A DNA stretch of 64,000 bases from Oceanihabitans iliipiscarium (GTDB taxonomy: Bacteria; Bacteroidota; Bacteroidia; Flavobacteriales; Flavobacteriaceae): positions 558,001-622,000 of the forward strand of contig NZ_JBHUOV010000001.1 of assembly GCF_042686125.1 (NCBI RefSeq), in the 5' to 3' direction. Position 1 is the first letter of the stretch, and each line of letters starts with the position of its first letter. Made by a program: the position numbers and the translations under genes. Of this stretch, positions 52,487 through 60,687 are shown one piece after another. Below the pieces are notes generated by a model. That model did no database searches and was not told where the DNA came from. It saw only the letters and a list, made by a program, of their open reading frames with translations.

Positions 52487-53710
52487 ATGAAAAACGCATT
52501 TGTACTACTTTTTTTATTAGGATTATTAAGTTGTAAAAAAGAAACAACATTAGAGACCACTTTAAAGGATGATGTAGAATTTTTATCTTCAGATGATTTA
52601 GAAGGAAGACAAACAGGAAGTGAGGGCGAACAAAAAGCCGCAACATATATTTCAAAACGATTTAAGGAATTAGGCTTAGAGGCGAAGGGCACAGATGGTT
52701 ATTATCAAGCCTTTTCATTTAAGCCCAAAACAGATCCGCACCAAGAAGTAAACTATACTGTAAAAGATGGCGATAGCACTATTACAGGAACTAATATTGT
52801 GGGTTTAATAAACAATAATGCAGAGAACACGGTTATTATAGGTGCACATTATGACCACTTAGGTTATGGTGCCGAAGGATCTTTGTATAGAGGAGAAAAG
52901 GCAATACATAATGGGGCAGATGATAATGCAAGTGGTGTCGCGGTATTGTTAGATTTAGCAAAAAAACTGAACAAAAGTAATACCAACAATAATTACGTTT
53001 TTATTGCTTTTTCTGGAGAAGAAATGGGATTGTTAGGCTCAAACTATTTTGTTAAAAATCCAACTATAGACACTAAAGCTGCAAACTATATGATTAACAT
53101 GGATATGGTTGGACGTTTAAAAGCAGATAGCTCTCTGGCTGTTTATGGTGTTGGGACTTCGCCAATTTTAAAACAGACACTAAATGCACACAACACCAAT
53201 TTTAAACTTATTCAAAAAGAATCTGGTGTAGGTCCTAGTGACCATACGTCATTTTATAATGCAGATATTCCTGTATTGCATTTTTTTACTGGCCAACATG
53301 ATGATTATCACAAACCAGGTGATGATTCTGATAAGTTAAATTATGAAGGAATGAAAACCATTTCAAATTATATTTATGAAGTCATTTCTGATTTAAACGA
53401 TAATGGAAAATTACCATTTAGAAAAACTAAGAATGAAAGCGAAGAAACGCCACGTTTCAAAGTGGGATTAGGTGTAATTCCAGATTATTTATATGATGGA
53501 AAAGGAATGCGTATTGATGGGATTAGTGAAGATAAACCAGCTCAAAAAGCGGGATTACTAAAAGGAGATATTGTAATAAAACTTGGTGATAGCAGTATAA
53601 CTGACATGATGAGTTATATGAAGGCTTTATCAACTTTTGAAAAAGGAAATACAACCAAAGTTGTAGTTGATAGAAACGGAAAAGAGGTTGAGGCCGAAAT
53701 TTCTTTTTAG
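52487..53710 (+). CDS. M28 family zinc aminopeptidase with PDZ domain, lipoprotein
   Basis: This 407-aa exported enzyme has a lipobox at Cys16 (LLSCKK). The M28 metal ligands are HYDHLG (His121), GADDNASG (Asp near 145), SGEEMG (Glu near 178-179), MDMVGRL and the last His in GPSDHTSF. A C-terminal PDZ domain (about 325-405, IDGISEDKPAQKAGLLKGD) could recruit substrates. M28 enzymes release N-terminal amino acids. Its stop codon abuts the stop of the opposite-strand hypothetical gene without a gap. Confidence 0.93.
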   Translation: MKNAFVLLFLLGLLSCKKETTLETTLKDDVEFLSSDDLEGRQTGSEGEQKAATYISKRFKELGLEAKGTDGYYQAFSFKPKTDPHQEVNYTVKDGDSTITGTNIVGLINNNAENTVIIGAHYDHLGYGAEGSLYRGEKAIHNGADDNASGVAVLLDLAKKLNKSNTNNNYVFIAFSGEEMGLLGSNYFVKNPTIDTKAANYMINMDMVGRLKADSSLAVYGVGTSPILKQTLNAHNTNFKLIQKESGVGPSDHTSFYNADIPVLHFFTGQHDDYHKPGDDSDKLNYEGMKTISNYIYEVISDLNDNGKLPFRKTKNESEETPRFKVGLGVIPDYLYDGKGMRIDGISEDKPAQKAGLLKGDIVIKLGDSSITDMMSYMKALSTFEKGNTTKVVVDRNGKEVEAEISF

Positions 53711-54244
53711 CTAAACACCCAACACTTTTGCATCAACTCTAAACGTTGTATCTATTGTAATATCATGAGCCTGACTTATTGTTTCATCAGTTACGGTTTC
53801 AACTCGCAACTTAAAGCTGTCAGCTTTTATAAAGGCTTTTAACTCTTGATCTTGGATTTCTAAATTTAACGTCTTGGCATCAGTGTTTTCAATACCAATA
53901 AGGTTTGCAATTTCAACCTCTTCAACCGAGTCTGTGCTAATAAAAACATGGATGTCTTTTAAAAAATTAAAATGACCATCTTCAGGAGAAGCCACCGTGA
54001 TTTTTATTGCTTTTAATCGAATGCTTTCAATTAAATCTTTATGTGTATTGTTGTTTTCGAATGTTGATTCAGAATCAGTCGTTACATCTGGCGTAAATAA
54101 ACTAAATGGTGCGTTTATAATTGTAGTAGATTCTACAGTATAATTTGTTTGATAATCGAGATCAAACTTTGTTAATTCATCAATAACACTGCAACTCATA
54201 AGTAGGATGCAAGCAATCGTAAGTAAACTTAAATGCTTTTTCAT
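53711..54244 (-). CDS. Hypothetical exported lipoprotein
   Basis: This 177-aa protein has a lipobox at Cys18 (LLMSCSV), so it is lipid-anchored. The rest is acidic and beta-rich (IRLKAIKITVASPEDGHFNF, DIHVFISTDSVEEVEI, SFKLRVETVTDE). I recognise no family, although its size and style resemble other flavobacterial envelope lipoproteins. The stop codon is immediately next to that of the M28 gene on the other strand (TAGCTA), with no room for a terminator. It stands alone, 118 bp from the divergent dusB. Confidence 0.7.
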   Translation of the reverse strand: MKKHLSLLTIACILLMSCSVIDELTKFDLDYQTNYTVESTTIINAPFSLFTPDVTTDSESTFENNNTHKDLIESIRLKAIKITVASPEDGHFNFLKDIHVFISTDSVEEVEIANLIGIENTDAKTLNLEIQDQELKAFIKADSFKLRVETVTDETISQAHDITIDTTFRVDAKVLGV

Positions 54245-54338
54245 AATTTTAGGGCTTAAAGGGTCAAATATAGCATATTTAGTCTAAATTTTTTTATAAG
54301 ATTCTTAAGCAATAAGGAGGCGAACAAATCAAATACCT

Positions 54339-54346
54339 TATTTTTG
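54339..54346 (+). promoter_or_regulatory. -7 box of dusB
   Basis: TATTTTTG matches TAnnTTTG, 16 bases before the TTG start of dusB at 54363. Confidence 0.5.
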
Positions 54347-54362
54347 CATAAAAATTAAACCC

Positions 54363-55358
54363 TTGATAAAAATAGGTAACATAGAACTTCCAGATTTTCC
54401 ATTGCTTTTAGCGCCAATGGAAGATGTAAGCGACCCTCCATTTCGCGCGTTATGCAAAGAGCAAGGTGCAGACGTAGTGTACACAGAATTTATTTCTAGT
54501 GAAGGCTTGATTAGAGACGCTGCAAAAAGTGTAATGAAACTTGATATCTATGAAAAAGAGCGTCCAGTAGGTATTCAGATTTTTGGAGCAAATTTAGACA
54601 GCATGTTACAAACTATTGATATTGTTGAAAAATCAAATCCTGACATCATTGACATTAATTTTGGTTGCCCAGTAAAAAAGGTTGTAAGTAAAGGCGCAGG
54701 TGCTGGTATTTTAAAAGATATTTGTTTAATGGAAAGCTTAACTGCTGAAATGGTTAAGCGCACCAACTTACCTGTTACGGTTAAAACGCGTTTAGGTTGG
54801 GATCACGATTCTATAAAAATTGTTGAGGTTGCTGAAAGATTACAAGATGTAGGTTGCGCAGCCATTTCTATTCATGGACGAACCAGAGCGCAAATGTATA
54901 AAGGTGAAGCCGATTGGAAACCTATTGCTGCAGTAAAAAACAATCCTAGAATGCACATTCCTGTGTTTGGAAATGGCGATGTTGATAGTCCCGAAAAAGC
55001 CATGCTAATGCGTGATGAATATGGTTTAGATGGCTGTATGGTTGGTAGAGCTTCTATTGGAAACCCATGGTTTTTTAAACAGGTTAAACACTTTTTCGAG
55101 ACTGGTAAGCACTTAGCTCCAATAAGTTTAGAGGAGCGTGTTGAAGCGGCTAGAAGACACCTTCAAATGGCGATTGATTGGAAAGGCGAGGTTTTAGGCG
55201 TTTTTGAAACACGAAGACATTATACCAACTACTTTAAAGGGATTCCGCACTTTAAAGAATACAGAATGAAAATGGTTACCAGTGATGCCTCTGCAGATGT
55301 GTTTGCCGCTTTTGATGAGGTGCTTTCCAAGTTTTCGGGTCATCAATTTGCCGAATAG
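54363..55358 (+). CDS. dusB: tRNA-dihydrouridine synthase (DusB family)
   Basis: This 331-aa FMN-dependent enzyme reduces uridines in the D-loop of tRNA. LLLAPMEDVSDPPFR (14-28) is the FMN-binding head, the catalytic Cys102 is in NFGCPVKK, ISIHGRTRAQMYKG is the phosphate-binding part and GNGDVDSPE precedes the C-terminal helical domain. It starts with TTG; no ATG upstream fits and MIKIGNIELPDFP matches the usual start of the family. The promoter is 16 bases upstream. The structured element copy C follows downstream. Confidence 0.95.
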   Translation: MIKIGNIELPDFPLLLAPMEDVSDPPFRALCKEQGADVVYTEFISSEGLIRDAAKSVMKLDIYEKERPVGIQIFGANLDSMLQTIDIVEKSNPDIIDINFGCPVKKVVSKGAGAGILKDICLMESLTAEMVKRTNLPVTVKTRLGWDHDSIKIVEVAERLQDVGCAAISIHGRTRAQMYKGEADWKPIAAVKNNPRMHIPVFGNGDVDSPEKAMLMRDEYGLDGCMVGRASIGNPWFFKQVKHFFETGKHLAPISLEERVEAARRHLQMAIDWKGEVLGVFETRRHYTNYFKGIPHFKEYRMKMVTSDASADVFAAFDEVLSKFSGHQFAE

Positions 55359-55372
55359 TCATAAAAATTTCC

Positions 55373-55466
55373 GCAAGAAGGATTGAGGCATTTGTTGAAG
55401 CTCTTTTTTGTAAAAAAAAGCGACTGCCGAAAGCCTGTTTGACACTTTTTTTGTGGCAACTTGCCC
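55373..55466 (-). ncRNA. Structured intergenic element, copy C
   Basis: On the plus strand, GCAAG (55373-55377) pairs with CTTGC (55460-55464). Inside are GGATTGAGGCAT, a hairpin CTTTTTT/AAAAAAAAG (55402-55420 region), the core GCCGAAAGCCTG (55427-55438) and the stem CAC/GTG (55443-55455), followed by CCAAATTAA. The trailing ATTAA contains the stop codon (55470-55472) of the permease gene on the minus strand. The closing stem differs from copies A and B at the same positions while pairing is kept, which is the best evidence that the fold matters. Confidence 0.65.
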
Positions 55467-55469
55467 AAA

Positions 55470-56675
55470 TTAATGTTCTACTAAATGTTTTGTGATTCGT
55501 GTAGAGGCGATTTTTGAAGCCAAAATTCCTAATACCGAAATGGTTAAAAATACAATTAGAAAATTGATAGCTTTTAAGGAAACAGGATAGGCTAGTGATG
55601 GTGTAATCATGATGAGTGCAAAGGTTTGTTGCAACAACACGAGAGCAAGTCCGATTATAAGTCCGATAACTCCTCCCAGAAGCGTCATTAAAACCCCTTG
55701 ATAAAAGAAAATTTTACGAATATCTTTTTGAGTTGCGCCAAGATTAAATAGTGTGTTTAGATTTTTCTTTTTATCTAAAATCATCATTATAATAGAGCCA
55801 ATAACATTAAAGAGCGCGATGATTAAAACCAATGTAAAAATGAGATAAACTGCTAAATATTCTGTGTTTAGCATTTTATAAAGAGCGTCATTAAGTTGTG
55901 CTCTATTTTTTAAAATGACTTTGTTTCCTAAAACCGTTTGAATTTGGGTTCTAACTTTTTCTTCGTCAAAGTCTTTTGCGAGTTTAAATTCAATAGCAGA
56001 AATTTGATGGTTTTCATAACCAAGAAGTTGTTGCGCAAAATCGAAAGGCGCATAAACGTATTTGTCATTTAGCTCTTCGTTAATGTCAAAAATACCCACG
56101 TTTACAGCATTAAAAGTCGTATAAGCTTGATTAGCAGAGGTGATTTGTCCTTTTCCTGGTTTAGGCACATATAAATTTACGCGCTTGCCATAGTCTAAAA
56201 CACCAAAAGAGAGGTTGCTAGAAATTCCCCATCCTACAACAATTTGATTGGTTTTCTGAGTGAGCCAACCACCTAAAGGAATAACAGAGTCGATATTAGT
56301 TACTTTTTCGTAATTCTCATCAACCCCTTTTATATAGGCATTAGGGTAATTTTTATCATCAAAAGCAATAAAGACACGATCTTCAATAATTTTGGAGTAA
56401 GAAACGATATCCTCTAATTTATTTAACTGAGACAACTCTTCTTCGGTAACAACAAAAGATTTGCCAGAATGGGCTTCGGCTTTTAAATCAGGATCGACAA
56501 TGGAAGTAAATTGAAGTGTAAAATCTTTTAAACCAGCAAAACCAGACAGCACAACAAATAAAGAGGCAGCGCCTAAAACAATACCAACAGCAGCAATGAT
56601 AGTAATAAAATTTATAGCATTGTTGCTGCTTTTGGAGTGCAGATAACGTTTTGCTATGTATAGCGCGAAGTTCAC
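55470..56675 (-). CDS. ABC transporter permease, FtsX/LolC-E family
   Basis: This 401-aa membrane protein has the FtsX/MacB-like plan. The first helix lies at about 20-48 (NFITIIAAVGIVLGAASLFVVLSGFAG). A large periplasmic domain (50-265) follows, then three more helices (about 272-302, 320-350, 370-395). It resembles LolC/LolE, the permeases that release lipoproteins toward the outer membrane, but is shorter by some residues and no LolD ATPase gene is adjacent. It overlaps nothing, with rbfA 4 bp upstream, so the two are co-transcribed. Element copy C lies right behind its stop. Confidence 0.88.
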   Translation of the reverse strand: MNFALYIAKRYLHSKSSNNAINFITIIAAVGIVLGAASLFVVLSGFAGLKDFTLQFTSIVDPDLKAEAHSGKSFVVTEEELSQLNKLEDIVSYSKIIEDRVFIAFDDKNYPNAYIKGVDENYEKVTNIDSVIPLGGWLTQKTNQIVVGWGISSNLSFGVLDYGKRVNLYVPKPGKGQITSANQAYTTFNAVNVGIFDINEELNDKYVYAPFDFAQQLLGYENHQISAIEFKLAKDFDEEKVRTQIQTVLGNKVILKNRAQLNDALYKMLNTEYLAVYLIFTLVLIIALFNVIGSIIMMILDKKKNLNTLFNLGATQKDIRKIFFYQGVLMTLLGGVIGLIIGLALVLLQQTFALIMITPSLAYPVSLKAINFLIVFLTISVLGILASKIASTRITKHLVEH

Positions 56676-56679
56676 GACA

Positions 56680-57075
56680 CTATGATTTTTTACGCTTTCC
56701 TAAAAGATCAGCATCTGTTATAGGGTTTTCTTTTCCTTTTAAAGACTGTTCGATCTTGTCTATATACTCTAAAGAATCGTCGATAAAAAATTCTAAATTG
56801 GGCATACGTCTTAGTTGATGTCTTGTGCGCTGAGCTAATTCATGCCTAATCAAAGGCGAATTAGATTTTATGCCTTTAATGAGTTCGGCACCTTTTTCAT
56901 TAGGAAAAATGCTTAAATAAACTTTAGCAACAGAAAGATCTACAGTGACTTTAACTTTGCTAACAGATATAATTACACCACGCATACCACCTTGAGATGC
57001 AGCACCTTGAAGGACTTCTACGAGATCACGTTGTAATACTGAAGCTATTTTTTTTTGTCTCTGACTTTCTTCCAC
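56680..57075 (-). CDS. rbfA: Ribosome-binding factor A
   Basis: This 131-aa KH-like RNA-binding protein is needed for late maturation of the 30S subunit. The family core SQRQKKIASVLQRDL near the N-terminus, KVKVTVDLSVAKVYLSIFPN in the middle and LRRMPNLEFFIDDSLEY near the C-terminus are intact. The C-terminal extension is basic (GKRKKS). The permease gene starts 4 bp downstream. The upstream gap of 158 bp holds nothing else I recognise. Confidence 0.96.
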   Translation of the reverse strand: MEESQRQKKIASVLQRDLVEVLQGAASQGGMRGVIISVSKVKVTVDLSVAKVYLSIFPNEKGAELIKGIKSNSPLIRHELAQRTRHQLRRMPNLEFFIDDSLEYIDKIEQSLKGKENPITDADLLGKRKKS

Positions 57076-57233
57076 TTTTATAAATTTTATAGATTAATAA
57101 TTAATAATCAAGAACCATTAATTAATTAAAATTACTTAAAAGGTTATTTCATTGGACAAAAATAACGGTTATTTAAAGATTATCTTACTTTTGATGTTAC
57201 AAATTTTGTACCTTAAATTATTGAATAGATATA

Positions 57234-57635
57234 ATGAATAAAATAGAACACATAGGTATTGCGGTTAAAGACTTAAAAAAGGCAAATGAATTGTATGCTA
57301 AACTTTTTGGTGAACCACACTATAAAATTGAAGAAGTTGAAAGCGAAGGTGTAAACACATCATTCTTTAAAATTGGAGATAATAAAATAGAATTATTAGA
57401 GGCAACAAACAATAATAGTGCAATTGCTAAGTTTATAGATAAAAAAGGTGAAGGAATTCACCACATTGCTTTTGATGTTGACGATATAGAAAAAGAAATA
57501 AAGCGCTTAAAAAACGAAGGTTTTAAAATCATTAATGATAAACCAAAAAAAGGAGCTGACAATAAATTAGTTGCATTTTTACACCCTAAAAGTACTAGTG
57601 GTGTATTGATTGAGTTATGTCAAGAAATTATTTAA
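57234..57635 (+). CDS. mce: Methylmalonyl-CoA epimerase
   Basis: This 133-aa vicinal-oxygen-chelate protein interconverts the two epimers of methylmalonyl-CoA in propionate or branched-chain amino-acid catabolism. The glyoxalase-fold metal ligands are visible: His6 in KIEHIGIAVKDL, Glu in IELLEATN, His in GIHHIAFDVDD and the last Glu near the C-terminus (LIELCQ). Mutase genes are not in the window. A -7-like box TACTTTTG (57186-57193) stands upstream, 40 bases before the ATG. Confidence 0.93.
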   Translation: MNKIEHIGIAVKDLKKANELYAKLFGEPHYKIEEVESEGVNTSFFKIGDNKIELLEATNNNSAIAKFIDKKGEGIHHIAFDVDDIEKEIKRLKNEGFKIINDKPKKGADNKLVAFLHPKSTSGVLIELCQEII

Positions 57636-57646
57636 AAAATAATTGC

Positions 57647-57677
57647 TTGTAGAGTTTTAAAATTAATATTAGATTTG
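57647..57677 (+). promoter_or_regulatory. Promoter of tRNA-Met
   Basis: TTG (57647-57649) and TAGATTTG (57670-57677) are separated by 20 bases, a good Bacteroidota -33/-7 pair. The tRNA starts 11 bases after the -7 box. Confidence 0.65.
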
Positions 57678-57688
57678 CAAACTAATTT

Positions 57689-57762
57689 GGTCCCATAGCT
57701 CAGTTGGTTAGAGCACCTGACTCATAATCAGGTGGTCCTTGGTTCGAGCCCAAGTGGGACCA
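57689..57762 (+). tRNA. tRNA-Met (elongator type, anticodon CAT)
   Basis: The acceptor GGTCCCA pairs with TGGGACC (57755-57761), with A73 as discriminator. The D-arm contains AGTTGGTTA, the anticodon stem CCTGA/TCAGG carries the loop CTCATAA with anticodon CAT, and the T-arm is CTTGG-TTCGAGC-CCAAG. The first base pair G1:C72 excludes an initiator tRNA, which has a mismatch there. An Ile2 tRNA (CAT with lysidine) cannot be completely excluded. CCA is not encoded. A T-run follows. Confidence 0.93.
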
Positions 57763-57916
57763 CTTTTTTTGTTTTAATTAAAAAAGATTAATTTTTTTTA
57801 AAGAAAATTACAGAACATTGTATTTCATCGGTGTTTTTCTTTATTTGAGGGTCTTTTTTAGTCAAAAAAAATGTTTTTTTTTGTTAACTCGCTTTTTTTT
57901 ATACTTTTACAGCCGA

Positions 57917-58117
57917 ATGATGAAACAAAATAAAAATATATTTGCCTCAACCTTATTTATTTTAATAAGTCTTGTTGGTGTAGCCCAAACTTCTGGTGGA
58001 CCACCACCTCCTGCACCACCACCACCACCTGGTTTAAGTATTGATACAGGGATTTATATACTTATAGCTATAGCTATTCTTTATGGTGCTATAAAAACAC
58101 TAAAAGAAAAGGCTTAG
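57917..58117 (+). CDS. Small proline-rich sorting-signal-like membrane protein
   Basis: This 66-aa protein starts with a signal peptide (MMKQNKNIFASTLFILISLVGVAQ). A Gly/Pro-rich linker with GGPPPPAPPPPPG follows, then SIDTG, one hydrophobic helix (about 46-60) and a basic tail (KTLKEKA). This resembles the PID-CTERM-type C-terminal sorting segments found on their own in short Bacteroidota proteins, though the family match is from memory and the expected PID is here SID. An earlier in-frame start (57818) lacks this layout, so I chose 57917. It overlaps ribE by 4 bp tail-to-tail. Confidence 0.7.
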   Translation: MMKQNKNIFASTLFILISLVGVAQTSGGPPPPAPPPPPGLSIDTGIYILIAIAILYGAIKTLKEKA

Positions 58118-58707
58118 TTTTTATTCAAATCCATTAGTCGACTTACATATTTTCCTATTACATCAAACTCTAAGTTTATTATTGTACCTATTTTAAAGTT
58201 TTTGAAGTTTGTGTGTTCAAAAGTATAAGGTATTATGGCAACACTAAAAGAGTTGTTTTTCGAGTTTACGACGGTTAAGCTCACTCCATTTATAGTAATT
58301 GAGCCTTTTTCTATAGTAATATTATTGGCCTTGCTATCATATTCAAAAGTGAAGATCCAACTTCCTGAAGTGTTTTCTATTCCAGTGCACACACCTGTTT
58401 GATCAACATGACCCTGAACAATGTGACCATCTAATCGTTCACCTAATTTCATTGCTCGCTCAAGATTAACAAGATCTCCTATGCGAATAGAATTCAAGTT
58501 AGTTTTGTCAAGAGTTTCTTTAATTGCGGTAACAGTGTAATTGTTTTTTTCAATATCTACAACGGTTAAACAGACGCCATTGTGAGAAATACTTTGGTCA
58601 ATTTTTAATTCCGAAGTAAAACGACTTTCTATAGTAATTTCTAAATTATCTAGGGTTTTGTTTAATTGTTTTACCACTCCTAATTCTTCAACGATTCCTG
58701 TAAACAT
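58114..58707 (-). CDS. ribE: Riboflavin synthase, alpha subunit
   Basis: This 197-aa enzyme dismutates two molecules of 6,7-dimethyl-8-ribityllumazine to riboflavin. It contains the two homologous lumazine-binding repeats, MFTGIVEELG with SISHNGVCLTVVDI in the first half and VQGHVDQTGVCTGIE with SITINGVSLTVVN in the second. The conserved N-terminal MFTG is present. The length is normal. The other riboflavin genes are elsewhere. It is divergent from pdxA and overlaps the small proline-rich gene by 4 bp at its 3-prime end. Confidence 0.97.
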   Translation of the reverse strand: MFTGIVEELGVVKQLNKTLDNLEITIESRFTSELKIDQSISHNGVCLTVVDIEKNNYTVTAIKETLDKTNLNSIRIGDLVNLERAMKLGERLDGHIVQGHVDQTGVCTGIENTSGSWIFTFEYDSKANNITIEKGSITINGVSLTVVNSKNNSFSVAIIPYTFEHTNFKNFKIGTIINLEFDVIGKYVSRLMDLNKN

Positions 58708-58725
58708 TATTGTCGATTATTTAGT

Positions 58726-58733
58726 TAAATTTG
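58726..58733 (+). promoter_or_regulatory. -7 box of pdxA
   Basis: TAAATTTG matches TAnnTTTG, 36 bases before the pdxA ATG. Confidence 0.4.
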
Positions 58734-58769
58734 CAAGAGTAAAATTACAAACAAAAGTTAGCATTTTTC

Positions 58770-59816
58770 ATGAACAAGGAAGAAAATATAATTGTAGGAA
58801 TATCGATAGGTGATTTAAATGGAATTGGAGGTGAAATAATTCTTAAAACATTTGCCGATTCTAGGGTACTTGATTTTTGTACACCAGTTATTTTTGCTTC
58901 AGTAAAAACAATGACTTTTTTAAAAAACCACTTTAATATAAATGTTAATTTAAATGGGATAAAGCACACAGATCAAATTCTTCATAAAAAAATTAATGTA
59001 TTAAATGTGTGGAATGAACCTGTAAAAATTGAATTTGGAAAAGAAGATTTAAAAATTGGTGCTTACGCCATTAAATCTCTAGAAAAGGCAACGCAAGCAT
59101 TAAAAAATGACAAAATAGATGTGTTAGTTACAGCACCAATCAATAAGCATAATATTCAGTCAGACACATTTAAATTTCCTGGACATACTAATTATTTGGC
59201 CCAAGAACTTGAGGGTAATAGCTTAATGCTAATGATTGCAAATGATTTGCGGGTTGGTCTAATAACAGATCATGTACCAGTAAAAGATATTGCAACACAT
59301 ATTACCCCTGAACTAATAGTTGAGAAAATTGAAACCGTTTACAATTCACTTAAAAGAGACTTTAGAGTCAATAAACCTAAAATTGCAGTTTTAGGTATTA
59401 ATCCCCATAATGGAGATAATGGTGTTATAGGAAGTGAAGACGATGATATTTTGCGTCCGACTTTAAAAGCGATAAAAGATTCAGGAAAATTAGTATTCGG
59501 TCCTTATGCTGCAGATAGTTTTTTTGGGTCTAATAATTATACCAACTTCGATGCTATTATTGCCTCATATCATGATCAAGGCTTAATCCCTTTTAAGACC
59601 CTTTCATTTGGTAAAGGGGTTAATTATACTGCTGGACTAAATAAAATAAGAACTTCTCCTGATCATGGTACAGCTTTCGAAATAGCTGGAAAAAATGAAG
59701 CCGACAATAGCTCATTTAAAGAGGCAGTGTATAAGGCTATAGAGATTTTTAAGAACAGAAAAGAATATAAAGCCATTACCCAAAACCCTTTAAAATTCAA
59801 CCAAAAAAAGATATAA
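58770..59816 (+). CDS. pdxA: 4-hydroxythreonine-4-phosphate dehydrogenase
   Basis: This 348-aa NAD-dependent enzyme of the deoxyxylulose-5-phosphate-dependent vitamin B6 route oxidises and decarboxylates 4-phosphohydroxythreonine. Conserved segments are ISIGDLNGIGGEI (10-22), VTAPINKHNI near 127, KFPGHTNYLAQEL near 141, with the metal-binding His in GHT, and GINPHNGDNG near 212. DHGTAFEIAG is near the C-terminus. The length is normal. It is divergent from ribE and precedes the DUF177 gene by 67 bp. Confidence 0.97.
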   Translation: MNKEENIIVGISIGDLNGIGGEIILKTFADSRVLDFCTPVIFASVKTMTFLKNHFNINVNLNGIKHTDQILHKKINVLNVWNEPVKIEFGKEDLKIGAYAIKSLEKATQALKNDKIDVLVTAPINKHNIQSDTFKFPGHTNYLAQELEGNSLMLMIANDLRVGLITDHVPVKDIATHITPELIVEKIETVYNSLKRDFRVNKPKIAVLGINPHNGDNGVIGSEDDDILRPTLKAIKDSGKLVFGPYAADSFFGSNNYTNFDAIIASYHDQGLIPFKTLSFGKGVNYTAGLNKIRTSPDHGTAFEIAGKNEADNSSFKEAVYKAIEIFKNRKEYKAITQNPLKFNQKKI

Positions 59817-59859
59817 ACAAAAAAATGTTCACAACTGTAAATAGGTAAATAAAAATTTA

Positions 59860-59867
59860 TATATTTG
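59860..59867 (+). promoter_or_regulatory. -7 box of the DUF177-rpmF unit
   Basis: TATATTTG matches TAnnTTTG exactly and stands 22 bases before the DUF177 start at 59890. This is a good candidate for the operon promoter. Confidence 0.55.
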
Positions 59868-59889
59868 CAGGCTCAAAATAGATGTGAAA

Positions 59890-60429
59890 ATGAAGCCGCT
59901 GAAAGCATTTACAATTCCATTTGTAGGTTTAAAAGAAGGAAAACACCATTTTGAGTATGATATTGAACAATCGTTCTTTGAATATTTTGAGTATGAAGAG
60001 TTTAATGATTCAAACATTAAAGTAAATCTTGTTTTAAACAAAAAAACAACATTGCTAGAATTGAATTTTAAAATTTCTGGAACTGTAAATGTAAATTGTG
60101 ATTTAACAAACGAACCGTATCATCAAAGTATTGAGAATGAACTTGATTTAGTCGTTAAGTTTGGAGATGAATATAACGATGATAATATTGACATATTAAT
60201 AATCCCTCATGGAGAATATGAAATCAATGTTCAGCAATATATATATGAACTCATAGTTTTAGGAGTTCCTAATAAATTAATTCATCCTGGGGTTGAGGAT
60301 GGTACTTTAGATTCTGAGATACTTAAAAAATTAGAAGAGCTTAGTCCTAAATTAACAGAGGACCAAAATAATAAAGAGGATATTGACCCTCGATGGAATA
60401 CATTAAAGAAACTATTAACGGATAAATAA
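59890..60429 (+). CDS. DUF177 (YceD-like) protein upstream of rpmF
   Basis: This 179-aa acidic protein is of the DUF177/YceD family, whose genes are almost always directly upstream of rpmF, suggesting a role in 50S or 23S rRNA maturation. The family core FKISGTVNVNCDLTNEPYHQSIENEL is present and so is the C-terminal DPRWNTLKKLL. The Cys in VNVNCDL corresponds to the family's conserved cysteine. I chose the ATG at 59890 rather than the in-frame GTG at 59884. The gap to rpmF is 8 bp. Confidence 0.93.
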   Translation: MKPLKAFTIPFVGLKEGKHHFEYDIEQSFFEYFEYEEFNDSNIKVNLVLNKKTTLLELNFKISGTVNVNCDLTNEPYHQSIENELDLVVKFGDEYNDDNIDILIIPHGEYEINVQQYIYELIVLGVPNKLIHPGVEDGTLDSEILKKLEELSPKLTEDQNNKEDIDPRWNTLKKLLTDK

Positions 60430-60437
60430 CATAAAAA

Positions 60438-60638
60438 ATGGCACATCCTAAAAGAAAAATCTCAAAAACAAGAAGAGATAAAAGAAGAACGCATTATAAA
60501 GCAACTGCGCCACAAATTGCTACATGTCCTACAACAGGTGAAGCTCATTTATACCATAGAGCTCACTGGCATGAAGGTAAATTATATTATAGAGGACAAG
60601 TTTTAATTGACAACTCTCAAGAAGAAAACGTAGCGTAA
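60438..60638 (+). CDS. rpmF: 50S ribosomal protein L32
   Basis: This 66-aa basic protein begins MAHPKRKISKTRRDKRRTHY, the family signature. The zinc-binding cysteines of the classic form are mostly lost: only one Cys remains (IATCPTTGE), so it is the zinc-independent C-minus type usual in Bacteroidota. It ends with a short acidic tail. It follows DUF177 by 8 bp and ends in a strong terminator. Confidence 0.97.
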   Translation: MAHPKRKISKTRRDKRRTHYKATAPQIATCPTTGEAHLYHRAHWHEGKLYYRGQVLIDNSQEENVA

Positions 60639-60656
60639 TTATTATGCACGCATACA

Positions 60657-60687
60657 ATAAAACGCTCCATATGGAGCGTTTTTTTTA
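60657..60687 (+). terminator. Terminator after rpmF
   Basis: AACGCTCCAT pairs with ATGGAGCGTT as a perfect 20-bp palindrome (60661-60680), followed by a run of eight T. It is likely strong, with fabH 131 bp downstream under a separate promoter or read-through. Confidence 0.92.

Noticed and set aside
57818..57916. Longer start for the small proline-rich protein
   Set aside because: The extra N-terminus (33 residues) lacks signal-peptide structure; the ATG at 57917 gives a clean signal peptide.
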